A stretch of 64,000 nt of DNA from SCQP01 sp050747745 (GCA_050747745.1 JBOGKM010000099.1:1-64000), one strand, 5' to 3'; numbered from the stretch's first letter, positions 28,562-38,037 are shown. Translations and numbers: made by a program. The notes: a model not told the origin generated them from the letters alone.

Positions 28562-29439
28562 GACCCGCTCCGGGCGGCAGCGGCAGGCCGATGCGCATCC
28601 ACATAGGCGCGCACCAGGTGCTGGAACACGGCAGCGGCGCCGGCGGCCAACGGCCCGCGGGGGATGGCACGGGCGCCGACCTGGCTGACGGGCTGGACCT
28701 CGCGAGTGGAGGAGGTAATAAAGATCTCGTCGGCGGCGTAGAGATCGGCCTCCGTGAGCACCGACTCGGACAGCTCCAGCCCGTGCGCGGCGGCGGCGGC
28801 GAGCAGTAGCTTACGGCTGATGCCGGGCAACGCTCCCGACGATAGCGGCGGCGTGCGCAATCGCCCCTGGCGGGCGACAAACACGTTGGCGGAAGTGCAT
28901 TCAGCCACTTCGCCGCGCTCATTGAGCAGCAGCACATCGTCATAGCCGCGGGCGTGCGCCTGCTCGACCAGCACCAGGTTATGCGCCCAGGTGAGCGTCT
29001 TCGTTCCCGCCAGCGGGGCCTGGGAATCGCGTCCGTGCGGCTGGACCAACAGACGGGCGTTTTCACCCCAAGTGCGCAGGTCGCGAGTGAACACAAGCAC
29101 GTCGGTGGGACGGGCGTGAGGCGTATCCAGCAAGCCACCCTGGTTGCGGATGAAGTAGACCCGAGCCACGGCCTCATGGGCCTGGTTGTGCTCGATCACC
29201 GCGGCGAGCGCGGACCGCATTTCCGCCTCCAGACCCGCCATGTCCATCAGCAGCCGAGCGCCATCGGCGGCCAGCCGCTGCCAGTGATGTTCCAGCGCAA
29301 AGGGCACGCCCTGGTAAATACGCAGGGTAGTGAACAATCCCCAGCCGCTGAGAAGACCGGTTTGCAGAGGAGAAACGCAAAGCTCCGCCGCAGGCGCCAG
29401 CTTGCCGTTGCGCCAAGCGATGGTATGGATGGGATTCAC
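28558..29439 (-). CDS. Class IV aminotransferase (aminodeoxychorismate lyase/BCAT-like)
   Basis: A fold-type IV PLP enzyme of 293 residues. The Schiff-base lysine is in GTKTLTWAHNLVL, and the phosphate-binding loop is SSTREVQPVSQ. The acidic motif NERGEVAECTSANVF is typical of class IV. It could be 4-amino-4-deoxychorismate lyase (PabC, folate synthesis) or a branched-chain aminotransferase; the sequence alone does not decide, though the length and the LLSGWGLFTTLR N-terminus lean to PabC. It is the first gene of the operon that continues with the response regulator and the histidine kinase. Confidence 0.85.
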   Translation of the reverse strand: MNPIHTIAWRNGKLAPAAELCVSPLQTGLLSGWGLFTTLRIYQGVPFALEHHWQRLAADGARLLMDMAGLEAEMRSALAAVIEHNQAHEAVARVYFIRNQGGLLDTPHARPTDVLVFTRDLRTWGENARLLVQPHGRDSQAPLAGTKTLTWAHNLVLVEQAHARGYDDVLLLNERGEVAECTSANVFVARQGRLRTPPLSSGALPGISRKLLLAAAAAHGLELSESVLTEADLYAADEIFITSSTREVQPVSQVGARAIPRGPLAAGAAAVFQHLVRAYVDAHRPAAAARSGS

Positions 29440-29499
29440 GCGCCGGGCACCTCCATACTAGGTTAACGCCGTTGCGTCGGCGGCAGCAGAGCGCGCCGC

Positions 29500-30258
29500 C
29501 TAGGAAGGCGCGGGCAGGGCCCAATCGTCCCGGCGCAGGAAGTCGCGGACCACCGGATCGGCGGCAGCGTCCATGGCGGCGACGGTGCCGAAGAAACGGA
29601 CTTGGCCTTCGTGCAGCAGGACCAGGCGGCCGGCGAGGCGGCGGGCAAAATGGGTATCGTGGGTGACGATCACGCTGGTGAGGCGGACCTGCTGCTTCAC
29701 CCGCGCGATCAGACCGGCGATGGTCTGCGCCATGAGCGGATCGACCATGGTGGTCGGCTCGTCGTAGAGGATGGCGTGGGGCTTGGCGGCGAGGGCGCGG
29801 GCAATGGCCACGGCGCGCTTCATGCCGGTGGAAAGGCTGGCCGGGAAGGCTTCGCGCTCGGCACGCAGTTCCAGCAGGTCCAGCAGCCCGTCGACCGCCT
29901 GGGCGATCTCGCGCTCGTTTTTCATGCCGTGCTCGCGCAGCGGGAAGGCGACGTTTTCGGCGACGGTGAGCGAGTCGAACAGCGCGCCCGACTGAAACAC
30001 CAGGGTGATTTTCTTGTGCATGGCGGTCAGCTCCGCCTCGGACATGGCCGGCACCGACAAGCCCTCGGCCAGCACATCCCCGCTATCGGGCAGTAGAAAA
30101 CCCATGAGCAACTTCAGCATCACCGATTTGCCGACGCCGCTGCGACCGAGAATGCAGACGGTTTCGCCGTGGCGCACGTCGAAGCTGACGTCGTGCAGCA
30201 CCGTGCGCGGGCCGAAGCTTTTGAAAACGTGGCGAAACTCGAAATAGAGATCGCTCAT
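29500..30258 (-). CDS. MlaF-like ABC transporter ATP-binding protein
   Basis: A 252-residue ATPase of the Mce/Mla group. Walker A is GRSGVGKS; the Q-loop region is LVFQSGALFDSLTVAENVAFPL, diagnostic of MlaF; the signature is SLSTGMKRAVAIARAL; Walker B is ILYDEPTTMVDP. MlaF proteins power phospholipid transport between membranes together with MlaE and MlaD. Neither partner is in the window, so it is an orphan here. The ATG at 30258 lies 14 bp after the biotin carrier gene; a longer frame is a shadow of that gene. Confidence 0.88.
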   Translation of the reverse strand: MSDLYFEFRHVFKSFGPRTVLHDVSFDVRHGETVCILGRSGVGKSVMLKLLMGFLLPDSGDVLAEGLSVPAMSEAELTAMHKKITLVFQSGALFDSLTVAENVAFPLREHGMKNEREIAQAVDGLLDLLELRAEREAFPASLSTGMKRAVAIARALAAKPHAILYDEPTTMVDPLMAQTIAGLIARVKQQVRLTSVIVTHDTHFARRLAGRLVLLHEGQVRFFGTVAAMDAAADPVVRDFLRRDDWALPAPS

Positions 30259-30272
30259 GGCGGGACGCGGAG

Positions 30273-30767
30273 CTATTCGACTTCGGCCAGCACCTGACCG
30301 CTGGCAACGGTATCGCCGGCGCTGACTTGCAGGGTCACCAGCGTGCCGGATTTGGGGCTGCGCACCTCGTTCTGCATTTTCATCGCCTCCAGCACCAGCA
30401 GACCCTGGCCGCCTGCCACCGTCGCGCCCGGCTGGGCGAGCACGCGCACGACTTTGCCCGCCATGGGCGCGGTCAGGCGGGCGCGGCCGGATTGCTCGAA
30501 GCGGTGCCGCGCCCGCGCCTGGCGAGGATCGCGGACGGCGGCGGCGGCGGCGCGGCCAGCGCCCGAGAGCCAGATGGCGCCATCGCCGGCGCGCGCCCAA
30601 CCGAAGCTGAAGTTGCGCGGACCGAGCTGCAGGGAGAGGGTATCGGCGTTGGCGCGGGCCACGTTGGCGGCCAGCTCGCGACCGTCGCAGACGATGCGCC
30701 AGCCCCCGGCGTGCGGTGTCAGTTCGAGTTTACGGGTGCGGCCGTCGATTTCGACCTCGCAGATCAT
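30273..30767 (-). CDS. Biotin carboxyl carrier protein
   Basis: A 164-residue carrier whose C-terminal 70 residues form a biotinyl/lipoyl domain with the biotinylation motif EAMKM, K130 being the modified lysine. The N-terminal 90 residues resemble the linker domain of acyl-CoA carboxylase alpha chains. In many bacteria these parts are fused to the carboxylase; here they are a separate gene overlapping the carboxylase stop by 4 nt (ATGA). It would carry CO2 to a carboxyltransferase that is not in the window. Confidence 0.88.
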   Translation of the reverse strand: MICEVEIDGRTRKLELTPHAGGWRIVCDGRELAANVARANADTLSLQLGPRNFSFGWARAGDGAIWLSGAGRAAAAAVRDPRQARARHRFEQSGRARLTAPMAGKVVRVLAQPGATVAGGQGLLVLEAMKMQNEVRSPKSGTLVTLQVSAGDTVASGQVLAEVE

Positions 30768-32275
30768 GCCCGGCCCCCCTCCAGCCCGGCACGGCGCGCC
30801 TCCTGCTGCCACCGCGAGGCGGGCGCGGCGGCAGCCGGCGCGGGAGCGGCGGGAAGGCTGAGCGAGGCGGCGAGGGCGGCGGCGACGCTGGCGGCCTCGG
30901 CCCAGACATCGTCTTCCGGGAAGGTGGGTTCCGGCCGCGCCTGGAGCCGCGCCACATAGCCGGTGTCGGTGCGGCCAGCGGCAAAATCCGGATCGGCAAA
31001 GACGCGCCGGAAAAAGCCGAGATTGTTGCGCAGACCCGCGAGCTGATATTCGTGCAACGCGCGCCGCATGCGCGCCAGCGCCTGCGGCCGGTCTTCGCCC
31101 CAGACGACGAGCTTGGACAGCAGCGGATCGTAGTCGAGCGGCACCGTCCAGCCCTCGTAAACGCCGGAATCCTCGCGCACGCCCGGCCCCGAGGGCGGGC
31201 GCAGGCGGAGAATGGTGCCGGGGCTGGGCATAAAGTCCTGCTCCGGATCCTCGGCGTAGATGCGGCACTCGATGGCATGGCCGCGGTGCACGATATCCTG
31301 CTGGCGGAAGGAAAGCGGCTCCCCGGCGGCGACGCGAATCTGCCAGGTGGCGAGATCGAGGCCGGTGCAGAGTTCCGTGACCGGATGCTCGACCTGGAGG
31401 CGGGTGTTGACTTCGAGAAAATAGAATTTCTCCTGCTCATCCACCAGGAACTCGACCGTGCCGGCATTGGTGTAGGCGGCGGCACGGGCGGCCGCACAGG
31501 CGGCGGCGCCCATGGCCTGGCGTGTTTCCTCGCTGAGGAGGGGCGAGGGGCTTTCCTCAATGATCTTCTGGTGGCGGCGCTGAATGCTGCATTCGCGCTC
31601 GCCCAGCCAGACCAGCTGGCCATGTTCGTCGCCCAGGATTTGGATCTCGACGTGGCGCGGTGCCAACACGGCGCGTTCCAGAAATACCGCGGCATCGCCG
31701 AAAGCAGCTCCGGCTTCGGCACCTGCGAGGGCGTAGGCCGAGGCCAGCTCGTCCGGGCGAGCCACCAGGCGCATGCCCTTGCCGCCACCGCCGGCCGCAG
31801 CTTTCAGCATTACCGGATAGCCAATCGAGGCGGCCACGCGCCCGGCCTCGGCCAGTGAAGTGACCGCATCCACCGTACCGGGCAGAATCGGGATGCCGTG
31901 TTCATGGGCCAGCTTGCGGGCGGCGGTCTTGCTGCCCAGCACCGCCATCGCCTCGGGTGTGGGGCCGATAAAGACGATGCCTGCCGCGCGGCAGGCGGCG
32001 GCGAAGCCGGCGTTCTCCGAAAGGAACCCGTAGCCGGGATGAATCGCCTCGGCGCCGGTGCGGCGCGCGGCTTCGAGCACGCGGGCGATGTTGAGGTAGC
32101 TTTCGGAGGCGGGTGAGGCGCCCAGAGGCACGGCCTCGTCGGCTTCGAGCACGTGCAGGCCGCAGCGGTCTACATCGGAGTAAACGGCCACGCTGGCGAT
32201 GCCCAGGTCACGGCAGGCGCGTACCAGGCGGACGGCAATTTCGCCCCGGTTGGCGATAAGGATTTTCCGGAACAT
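30764..32275 (-). CDS. Biotin carboxylase subunit
   Basis: ATP-grasp enzyme that carboxylates biotin on the adjacent carrier. The N-terminus is KILIANRGEIA, the Gly-rich ATP loop is AAAGGGGKGMRLV, and the catalytic core includes ERECSIQRRHQKIIEE, FLEVNTRLQVEHPVTE and YDPLLSKLVVWG. At 503 residues it carries about 50 Ala/Pro-rich residues beyond the usual AccC end. The ATG at 32275 is favoured; an adjacent ATG at 32278 overlaps the stop of the preceding gene. It serves either acetyl-CoA or another acyl-CoA carboxylase. Confidence 0.9.
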   Translation of the reverse strand: MFRKILIANRGEIAVRLVRACRDLGIASVAVYSDVDRCGLHVLEADEAVPLGASPASESYLNIARVLEAARRTGAEAIHPGYGFLSENAGFAAACRAAGIVFIGPTPEAMAVLGSKTAARKLAHEHGIPILPGTVDAVTSLAEAGRVAASIGYPVMLKAAAGGGGKGMRLVARPDELASAYALAGAEAGAAFGDAAVFLERAVLAPRHVEIQILGDEHGQLVWLGERECSIQRRHQKIIEESPSPLLSEETRQAMGAAACAAARAAAYTNAGTVEFLVDEQEKFYFLEVNTRLQVEHPVTELCTGLDLATWQIRVAAGEPLSFRQQDIVHRGHAIECRIYAEDPEQDFMPSPGTILRLRPPSGPGVREDSGVYEGWTVPLDYDPLLSKLVVWGEDRPQALARMRRALHEYQLAGLRNNLGFFRRVFADPDFAAGRTDTGYVARLQARPEPTFPEDDVWAEAASVAAALAASLSLPAAPAPAAAAPASRWQQEARRAGLEGGRA

Positions 32276-32646
32276 CATTTCCCGGCAGTGGCGGGAAGCC
32301 ATTTCAGGCTGGCTGCCAGTTGCAGGACATCATCCACGCTGATGTCGTTCCAGTGATTGCGCTCGGCGCCCACGCCGCTCTCAATGGCCCGCTTCAGATA
32401 CAGACCGCCCAGGTCCACCGCCATGCGATCGCTGAGCGCTACGCCCGTCTGGCGCTTGAATTCTATCCAGGCGGGATGCGGCAGGCCCAGCCAGACCCCA
32501 TCGCCGTTGACCAGGAATTTGAGATCCACGGTATCGGAATGACGGGTGGCGATGCCGACCATCAGGCATTGAAACTCACAGCGCACGGCCTGGTGGGTGA
32601 GCGGATCCGTCGCGGTGAAATCCTCGTACATAGAGCAAGACTTCAC
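32275..32646 (-). CDS. Uncharacterised protein, first gene of the carboxylase operon
   Basis: A 123-residue protein of no recognised family. It has no signal peptide or membrane segment. Segments such as LKFLVNGDGVWLGLPHP and VALSDRMAVDLGGLYL suggest an alpha/beta cytoplasmic protein. The start may be the ATG at 32646 or the one five codons later. Its stop overlaps the biotin carboxylase start, so it is coupled to it. Function unknown. Confidence 0.7.
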   Translation of the reverse strand: MKSCSMYEDFTATDPLTHQAVRCEFQCLMVGIATRHSDTVDLKFLVNGDGVWLGLPHPAWIEFKRQTGVALSDRMAVDLGGLYLKRAIESGVGAERNHWNDISVDDVLQLAASLKWLPATAGK

Positions 32647-32693
32647 GATAGCACGGGAGGTGGTCTGCTAGAGTTGGGAGGAATCCGTTCCCG

Positions 32694-33770
32694 ATGATTT
32701 CGCGCAACTGGGTGGAAATTTCCCGCGGCGCGCTGCGCCACAATCTGGACTACGTGCGCCGGTTTTTGCCCGTGGAAACGGCGATTTGCGCGGTGGTGAA
32801 AGCCGACGCTTATGGCCACGGCGCGGTGGCGTGCGCGCAGGTATTCGCCGCCGCCGGGGTGGAATGGCTGGCTGTGACCTCGGTCAAGGAGGGGTTGAGA
32901 CTGAGGCACGCGGGCGTGGGCGGGCGCATATTGGTGCTGGGCGGATTTGTCGCAGAAGAAGCCGGGGCGCTGCTGGGGGCAGGGCTGACGGCGGCGGTGT
33001 GGGATGCAAGCCAGATCCGCTGGCTGGCGGCGGCGCGCGACGGCCATCGCGCCATCATCCATCTCAAGCTGGAGACCGGCATGGGACGGCTGGGGGTAAC
33101 GGCGGCGCAGGAGGAAGAGGTGCGGCAGGCGCTACGCGCCGCGCCCGGGCTTGAGGTGGAAGCAGTATTTTCCCACCTCGCCAGCGCCGAAGCCGCCGAC
33201 CGTTCCGCCAGCGACCACCAGCGCGCGCGCCTGCTCGCCGGCGCCGCCGCGCACCGTGTCCCCTGGCACCTGCTCAACAGCGAAGCCAGTCTGCGCTTCC
33301 CGCACTGGGGCGGCAAGTTGGCGCGGGTGGGGCTGGCACTATACGGCTACAGCGCCCAGGCGGAACACGCGCGCCATCTGCGCCCGGCGCTCAGGTGGAA
33401 AGCGCTGGTGGTCGCGGTGAAGGATTTGCCCGCCGGACACGGCGTGGGTTACGGCGCGCGCTTCCACACGCCCACGGCGATGCGCCTGGCCACGCTTGCC
33501 GCCGGCTACGCCGACGGCTACCGGCGCGAGCTTGCGCCGGGTGCGTACGCCGTCCATGGCGGCCAACATCTGCCGGTTGCGGGAGCGATCAGCATGGACC
33601 TGACGACGGTGGATGCCAGCGCGGCGCCTGGCCTGGCACTGGGCGACACGGTGGCGCTGCTGGGCGCGGGTGCGCCGGATGCGGCCGCGCTGGCGGCGCT
33701 GGCACACACCATCCCGTACGAGATGCTCTGCGGCATTTCCGCCCGCGTCGAGCGAGTTTACGTGGATTAG
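32694..33770 (+). CDS. alr: Alanine racemase
   Basis: PLP enzyme that makes D-alanine for peptidoglycan. The 358-residue protein has the PLP lysine K36 in VVKADAYGHG, a GMGRLGV segment, GVGYGARF near the second catalytic site, and SMDLTTVD and CGISARVERVY at the C-terminus. Length is normal. It is convergent with argD and their ends overlap by 4 nt, so no terminator fits between them. Confidence 0.94.
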   Translation: MISRNWVEISRGALRHNLDYVRRFLPVETAICAVVKADAYGHGAVACAQVFAAAGVEWLAVTSVKEGLRLRHAGVGGRILVLGGFVAEEAGALLGAGLTAAVWDASQIRWLAAARDGHRAIIHLKLETGMGRLGVTAAQEEEVRQALRAAPGLEVEAVFSHLASAEAADRSASDHQRARLLAGAAAHRVPWHLLNSEASLRFPHWGGKLARVGLALYGYSAQAEHARHLRPALRWKALVVAVKDLPAGHGVGYGARFHTPTAMRLATLAAGYADGYRRELAPGAYAVHGGQHLPVAGAISMDLTTVDASAAPGLALGDTVALLGAGAPDAAALAALAHTIPYEMLCGISARVERVYVD

Positions 33771-34975
33771 GCTTTCCGCAGAGCTTTCCCGATAATCCGC
33801 AGCGCCTTGTCCACGTGCTGCTCCTCGATGATGTAGGACGGCAGCATGCGGATGGTGTACTCGTGGGTGACGTTGGCGAGCAGACCCTGCTCGATCATGC
33901 TCTGGAAGGCGGGCTTGGCCGGACGATCCAGTTCCATGCCCAGCATCAGGCCCTTGCCGCGCACTTCCTTGACGCATTTGTGCCTGGCCGCCAGAGCCTC
34001 GAGACCCTGCTTCAGGCGCGCGCCCATGGCCTGAATGTGGGCGTACATCTCGTCACGATCCAGAATGTCCAGCACTTCCAAAGCGAGGCGGCAGGCGAGC
34101 GGACCACCGCCAAAGGTCGTGCCGTGACTGTGGGCGGTCAGCGCTGTCGCCGCCGAACCGCGCGCCATGATCGCGCCCAGCGGATAGCCGCAGGCGATGG
34201 GCTTGGCGGTGATGATGACATCGGGGATGATGTCGGTCCACTGATGGGCGAAGAGCTTGCCGGTACGGCCCATGCCGCATTGGATTTCATCGAAGATCAG
34301 GCTGGCCTGGTGCTGGCGCGCCAGATCGGCGGCGGCGCGCAGGAAAGCGCCCGAGATTTCGTGAATGCCGCCTTCGCCCTGCACCGGCTCAATGATGATG
34401 GCGCAGGTGTTGTGGCCGACCGCGGCGGTGAGGGCGGCCACGTCGTTGGCGGGCACGAAGCGGATGCCGGGCAGCAGCGGGCCAAACGGCGTGCGGTATT
34501 CGGTCTGCCCGGTGATCGAGAGCGCGCCTATGGTGCGGCCGTGGAAGGAATGTTCCAGCGCGATGATTTCGATCTTGGCGGGCGAGATTTTCTGCGCCAC
34601 GCTGCGCACCACTTTGAGCGCGCCTTCGGCCGCTTCGGCGCCGCTGACGGTGAAAAACGCCCGCTCCATATTACAGAGCCTGGTGAGCCGCTCGGCCAAC
34701 GGACCCTGGTAGGCGTTGAAGTAAATGTTCGAGGTGTGAATGATTTTTTTGCTCTGCTCGCGCATCACCGCCAGCAGCCGCGGATGGGCGTAGCCGAGCG
34801 CGTTGACGCCGATGCCCGTAATGAAATCCAGGTAGCGCTTGCCGGCGCTGTCGTAAACGAACACGCCTTTGCCGCGCTCCAGCAGCAGCGGCACGCGGGT
34901 ATAGGTAGGAAACAAATAGCGGGCTTCGAGCTCCTGAATTTGCTCCAGCGCGGTGGTGGCAGGCGCAGTATCCAT
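33767..34975 (-). CDS. argD: Acetylornithine/class III aminotransferase
   Basis: Class III PLP aminotransferase of 402 residues. The PLP lysine is K258 in ITAKPIACGYPLGA, preceded by FDEIQCGMGRTG, with EPVQGEGG and FTVSGAEAAEGALK also typical. ArgD is the closest assignment; the SGAEAAEGA and TAKPIACGYP motifs differ slightly from classical ArgD (SGTEANEAA; AKALGGG), so a related omega-aminotransferase is possible. The ATG at 34975 is preferred to an upstream frame. No other arginine genes are adjacent. Confidence 0.8.
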   Translation of the reverse strand: MDTAPATTALEQIQELEARYLFPTYTRVPLLLERGKGVFVYDSAGKRYLDFITGIGVNALGYAHPRLLAVMREQSKKIIHTSNIYFNAYQGPLAERLTRLCNMERAFFTVSGAEAAEGALKVVRSVAQKISPAKIEIIALEHSFHGRTIGALSITGQTEYRTPFGPLLPGIRFVPANDVAALTAAVGHNTCAIIIEPVQGEGGIHEISGAFLRAAADLARQHQASLIFDEIQCGMGRTGKLFAHQWTDIIPDVIITAKPIACGYPLGAIMARGSAATALTAHSHGTTFGGGPLACRLALEVLDILDRDEMYAHIQAMGARLKQGLEALAARHKCVKEVRGKGLMLGMELDRPAKPAFQSMIEQGLLANVTHEYTIRMLPSYIIEEQHVDKALRIIGKALRKA

Positions 34976-35009
34976 GGGTAGTAATCTCAGGCTAACACAG
35001 CCACGCGGG

Positions 35010-36026
35010 TCAGTAGCCGCGCACCTTGTCCACCTGCGGCTCGAGCGGTTCACCCGCGAGAAAGCGGCGCAAATGGCGCGCCACCAGCGCCGTCTGCTGC
35101 TCCCAGGTATCGGGCACGGCGGCGGCCACGTGCGGTGTGATGATCACGCTGGGGCAGTGCCAGAGCGGGGAATCGGGCGGCAGCGGCTCGTGCGCAAACA
35201 CGTCCAGGGCGGCACCGGCAAGACGGCCTGCCACCAGCGCTTCGTGGAGCGCCGTTTCGTCCAGCGCCGAGCCGCGGCCGAGGTTAACGAGAAACGCACG
35301 GCGCGGCAGCAGCGCCAGTTGTGCGGGGCCGATGCGTGCTGCCGTGGCGCCGGTGGAGGGCAGCGCCAGAATCAGAGCGTCCGCGCGCGGCAGTAGCGAC
35401 TCCAACTCGGCATCGGCGTAGACGGCGGCGCAGCCCGCTACGGCCAATTCCGGACGGCGGCGCACGCCCAGCACGGTCACGCCCAGCGCCGCCAGGCGCG
35501 GCGCCAGCTCGCGCCCGATGTGACCCAGCCCCGCCAGCACCACCGTCGAGCCCGCCAGCCGGCGCAACTGTCCGAGCCAGGCTTCCGGCGCCCACCGCCT
35601 TTCGGCTTGGCTGCGCTGCGCCTGCGGCAGCCCGCGAGCCAGCGCCAGCAACAGCGCCAAGCCATGCTCGGCCACCATGGCCGCATGCACGCTGGCGCCG
35701 TTGGTGATCACGATCGGGCCGGCGGCCAGCTCCGGCGTCAAGAGCTGATGCACGGCGGCAGAGGGGCAGTGAATCCAGCGCAGGCGGCGCGCGTTCCGAT
35801 ATAGCCGCGGATCGAGACGCCAGGCGATCACCGCGTCAGCGTCGCTGAATAGCACGGCGTCGGCAGCGGCCGATGCCGGGGTCAGCGGATCCTCGCTGTC
35901 GCGCGGATATTCGTGGAAGGCGACCTGCGGGTACTCCGCGCGCAGCCGGTCCGTCGCCGCTGCCGGCCAGTGCCAGATGCCGCGCACGCTGTGCATGGCA
36001 ATCACCAGCTTGGCGGCCGTGGCCAC
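35010..36026 (-). CDS. D-isomer 2-hydroxyacid dehydrogenase
   Basis: NAD-dependent dehydrogenase of 338 residues starting at a GTG 1 bp after the stop of the preceding gene. The Rossmann motif is GLGHIGRELAPRL, and the catalytic triad appears as Arg in NLGRGSALDE, Glu in FAHEPLPPDSPLW and His in ITPHVAA. The substrate cannot be inferred. It lies 34 bp upstream of argD on the same strand and may share a transcript with it. Confidence 0.87.
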   Translation of the reverse strand: MATAAKLVIAMHSVRGIWHWPAAATDRLRAEYPQVAFHEYPRDSEDPLTPASAAADAVLFSDADAVIAWRLDPRLYRNARRLRWIHCPSAAVHQLLTPELAAGPIVITNGASVHAAMVAEHGLALLLALARGLPQAQRSQAERRWAPEAWLGQLRRLAGSTVVLAGLGHIGRELAPRLAALGVTVLGVRRRPELAVAGCAAVYADAELESLLPRADALILALPSTGATAARIGPAQLALLPRRAFLVNLGRGSALDETALHEALVAGRLAGAALDVFAHEPLPPDSPLWHCPSVIITPHVAAAVPDTWEQQTALVARHLRRFLAGEPLEPQVDKVRGY

Positions 36027-36027
36027 G

Positions 36028-36477
36028 TCAGGCTTTGAGGGCGGTTGCGGCGTCTTGTTCCCAGGGTTTGGGCTGACGCCCCTGGTCGCGATACCAGATG
36101 CGGTCGTAAAGATAGCGATCGCTGACCGATCCCAGGCTTTCGTTGTACAGCGACGGGATGCCACAGGCCAGCCGCAACTCAGCCTCGAAATGCGCCAGCG
36201 CGCTCATGGTTTCCGGCAGGGCAGGTACTTCCGCATCGGCAGTTTTGAAGAACTTCTGATAGCCGCGATCCACCAGCCGCGCCAGCTCGCCCCGCACCAC
36301 CAGGCCGGGCGCCACCGCAATCTCGACCGCGCGCTCGCTCTCCCCCAGAATGGCGGCACAGCCGTGCTTACGCGCCAAAACCTTGCCCTCGCGCAGCGAA
36401 CTCAGGGTAAAGCCCATCGCCGCCAGCTTTTCCTGGGCGGCCGCCAAGCTGGGAGGGGCATGCTTCGCGCGGGACAT
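36028..36477 (-). CDS. Uncharacterised 149-residue protein
   Basis: No family is recognised. The N-terminal half reads like a small alpha/beta domain (AAMGFTLSSLREGKV, CAAILGESERAVEIAV), and the tail has YLYDRIWYRDQG. There is no signal peptide or membrane segment. It is coupled by a 1-bp gap to the hydroxyacid dehydrogenase. Composition and codon use match the neighbours, so it looks like a genuine core gene. Confidence 0.75.
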   Translation of the reverse strand: MSRAKHAPPSLAAAQEKLAAMGFTLSSLREGKVLARKHGCAAILGESERAVEIAVAPGLVVRGELARLVDRGYQKFFKTADAEVPALPETMSALAHFEAELRLACGIPSLYNESLGSVSDRYLYDRIWYRDQGRQPKPWEQDAATALKA

Positions 36478-36505
36478 GAAGGGCCATTATAGCAATGGGC
36501 CCAGG

Positions 36506-37798
36506 TCAGTGGCCGCCTGCTGCGGTTGCGCGGTCCAGGATCAATTGCTTCAGAAGACGGCGGAAGCCGGCCAACGCCGCTGCCGAAGGCGGCCCGCCAG
36601 CTTCAATGGCCATGATGTAATCAAGCACTGGCGCGATCCGCCCCAAGTGAGGAATGGGTCTGGTATACTGCGGGCCGTTCTTGCCGCCGGTTTGAGCCGG
36701 GATGGCGTGTGGCGTCTCGAAGCGCAAACCCGGGTACGGGGGAGACTGGGTTTGAAATGCAATCATCGCCGCCGTGCCCATGGGGTCATGGGACCGCGCC
36801 GGGCGCTGGAAGCCCAGGCAGGTGGCTACGGGGCAGGACGGTGCCGGCGCCGGATGCAGTCCAAATTTTTCCACCAATGGCGCCGCAACCTCGGCCAGCG
36901 TGTTCCCCGGCGTCGCGGCTTGGACTGCGATGATCATCAAGGTGGCTGGGGCCGCGCCAACAGCCAGCTGTTTCTCCGCGGCCCAGATGATACACGTGTT
37001 CCGCTGCAGCGGTCCGATGTGCAATTCCAACCCTGAGCCGGCAGGCAGCGCGAACCCGCAGGCCGTGCTGTACAACACGGTGCCGACGGAGGGCAAATCG
37101 GCGCGCTGCCAGTAGGCCTCGGGCGGGTAGGTCCGGGTGGCTTCGGGTGGGATCACTTGCTTTTGGATTGCTTCGGCAACCTCTTTGTCGAGCGCGGTGA
37201 GCGCGCGTAGTTGGCGAAGATAACCGGCCGCCCGCAATGCGTGCTCTGGAATGAACGTGAGGGCCGCGCAGTTGAGGTAGTCGCTCCAAAAGCCTGCCGA
37301 GAGCTTTTCCGCGGGCTGGTCGCTCTCGATCTTGAGCAGCAACTGCATTGCGGCCACCATGCCGTACCCGGTGCCGCAACGATAGGAGGCCAGCATCCAT
37401 TCCGGCCGGAGGTCGTCGGGCGCCAGGACGGCGGCCCGGCTCAGGGCGCCGACAAGTTCCGTGGCGGCGCCCTTCACATCCAGGTTGTACGCTTCCGCGC
37501 CGACTTCGCCCGCCAGCAATTGTATTTCTTCGTTGTCGGGCGCTTTCTCCGCCGCTGCTGATGCGGTGGCCATGAGGGTTGTCAATTGCGCTTTTACGCC
37601 GGCCTTGGGGGTGGCATAAGTCCATGGGACGCTGAAACGCCCGGCCAGCGGCCATAATTGCTCCGCTGCGGCGTATACCTGCCGCACCGCGGTCGTGTCC
37701 GGCAGCTTATGGGCCTGAATATCGCTCACCTGCGCGGCCAGCGGAAGCGCTGCTGTTACTACCGCAATGCAGACGATCGCAATCTTCACGCCCGCCAC
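36506..37798 (-). CDS. Secreted protein of unknown function
   Basis: A 430-residue protein with an N-terminal signal peptide (residues 1-22, hydrophobic IAIVCIAVVTAALPLAA followed by Gln). The first 200 residues are helical and Ala-rich with a TPR-like feel (AAEKAPDNEEIQLLAGEVGAEA); the second half contains several cysteines (CGTGYG, CGFALPAG, SCPVATC). No family is recognised. It is probably periplasmic. It is divergent from the truncated cysM copy. Confidence 0.7.
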   Translation of the reverse strand: MAGVKIAIVCIAVVTAALPLAAQVSDIQAHKLPDTTAVRQVYAAAEQLWPLAGRFSVPWTYATPKAGVKAQLTTLMATASAAAEKAPDNEEIQLLAGEVGAEAYNLDVKGAATELVGALSRAAVLAPDDLRPEWMLASYRCGTGYGMVAAMQLLLKIESDQPAEKLSAGFWSDYLNCAALTFIPEHALRAAGYLRQLRALTALDKEVAEAIQKQVIPPEATRTYPPEAYWQRADLPSVGTVLYSTACGFALPAGSGLELHIGPLQRNTCIIWAAEKQLAVGAAPATLMIIAVQAATPGNTLAEVAAPLVEKFGLHPAPAPSCPVATCLGFQRPARSHDPMGTAAMIAFQTQSPPYPGLRFETPHAIPAQTGGKNGPQYTRPIPHLGRIAPVLDYIMAIEAGGPPSAAALAGFRRLLKQLILDRATAAGGH

Positions 37799-37852
37799 CT
37801 CGGCTGCTATTTTACGGGCGCCGGAGGGCGATTGCCAGACGGAACTTCAGGG

Positions 37853-37924
37853 ATGACGTTGGGACGTTCGCTCGCCGATCGCATCGGGAACGCGCCGCTG
37901 ATCGCGCTGCCGCACGTCGCGGCC
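37853..37924 (+). pseudogene. Truncated copy of the 5' end of cysM
   Basis: The codons from ATG 37853 read TLGRSLADRIGNAPLIALPHVA, closely matching the start of the intact cysM at 46801 (LGNSLTDRIGNTPLIALPRI). The bases match well too, most clearly at 37877-37911. After about 24 codons the similarity ends and the frame stops at 37999. It is a short direct duplicate of cysM lying 8.9 kb before the real gene, with the BlaI/M56/TonB block in between. Confidence 0.65.
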
Positions 37925-38037
37925 GCACGGGGCGGCGGCCGGCGTGCGCGGGGCGTTCGTCGTTCGCTGCACCAATCTGCCGCCTGTGAACGGCCATGAT
38001 CACGCTCAAAAATATTCTTTCGCCCTGCGCACTGCGC

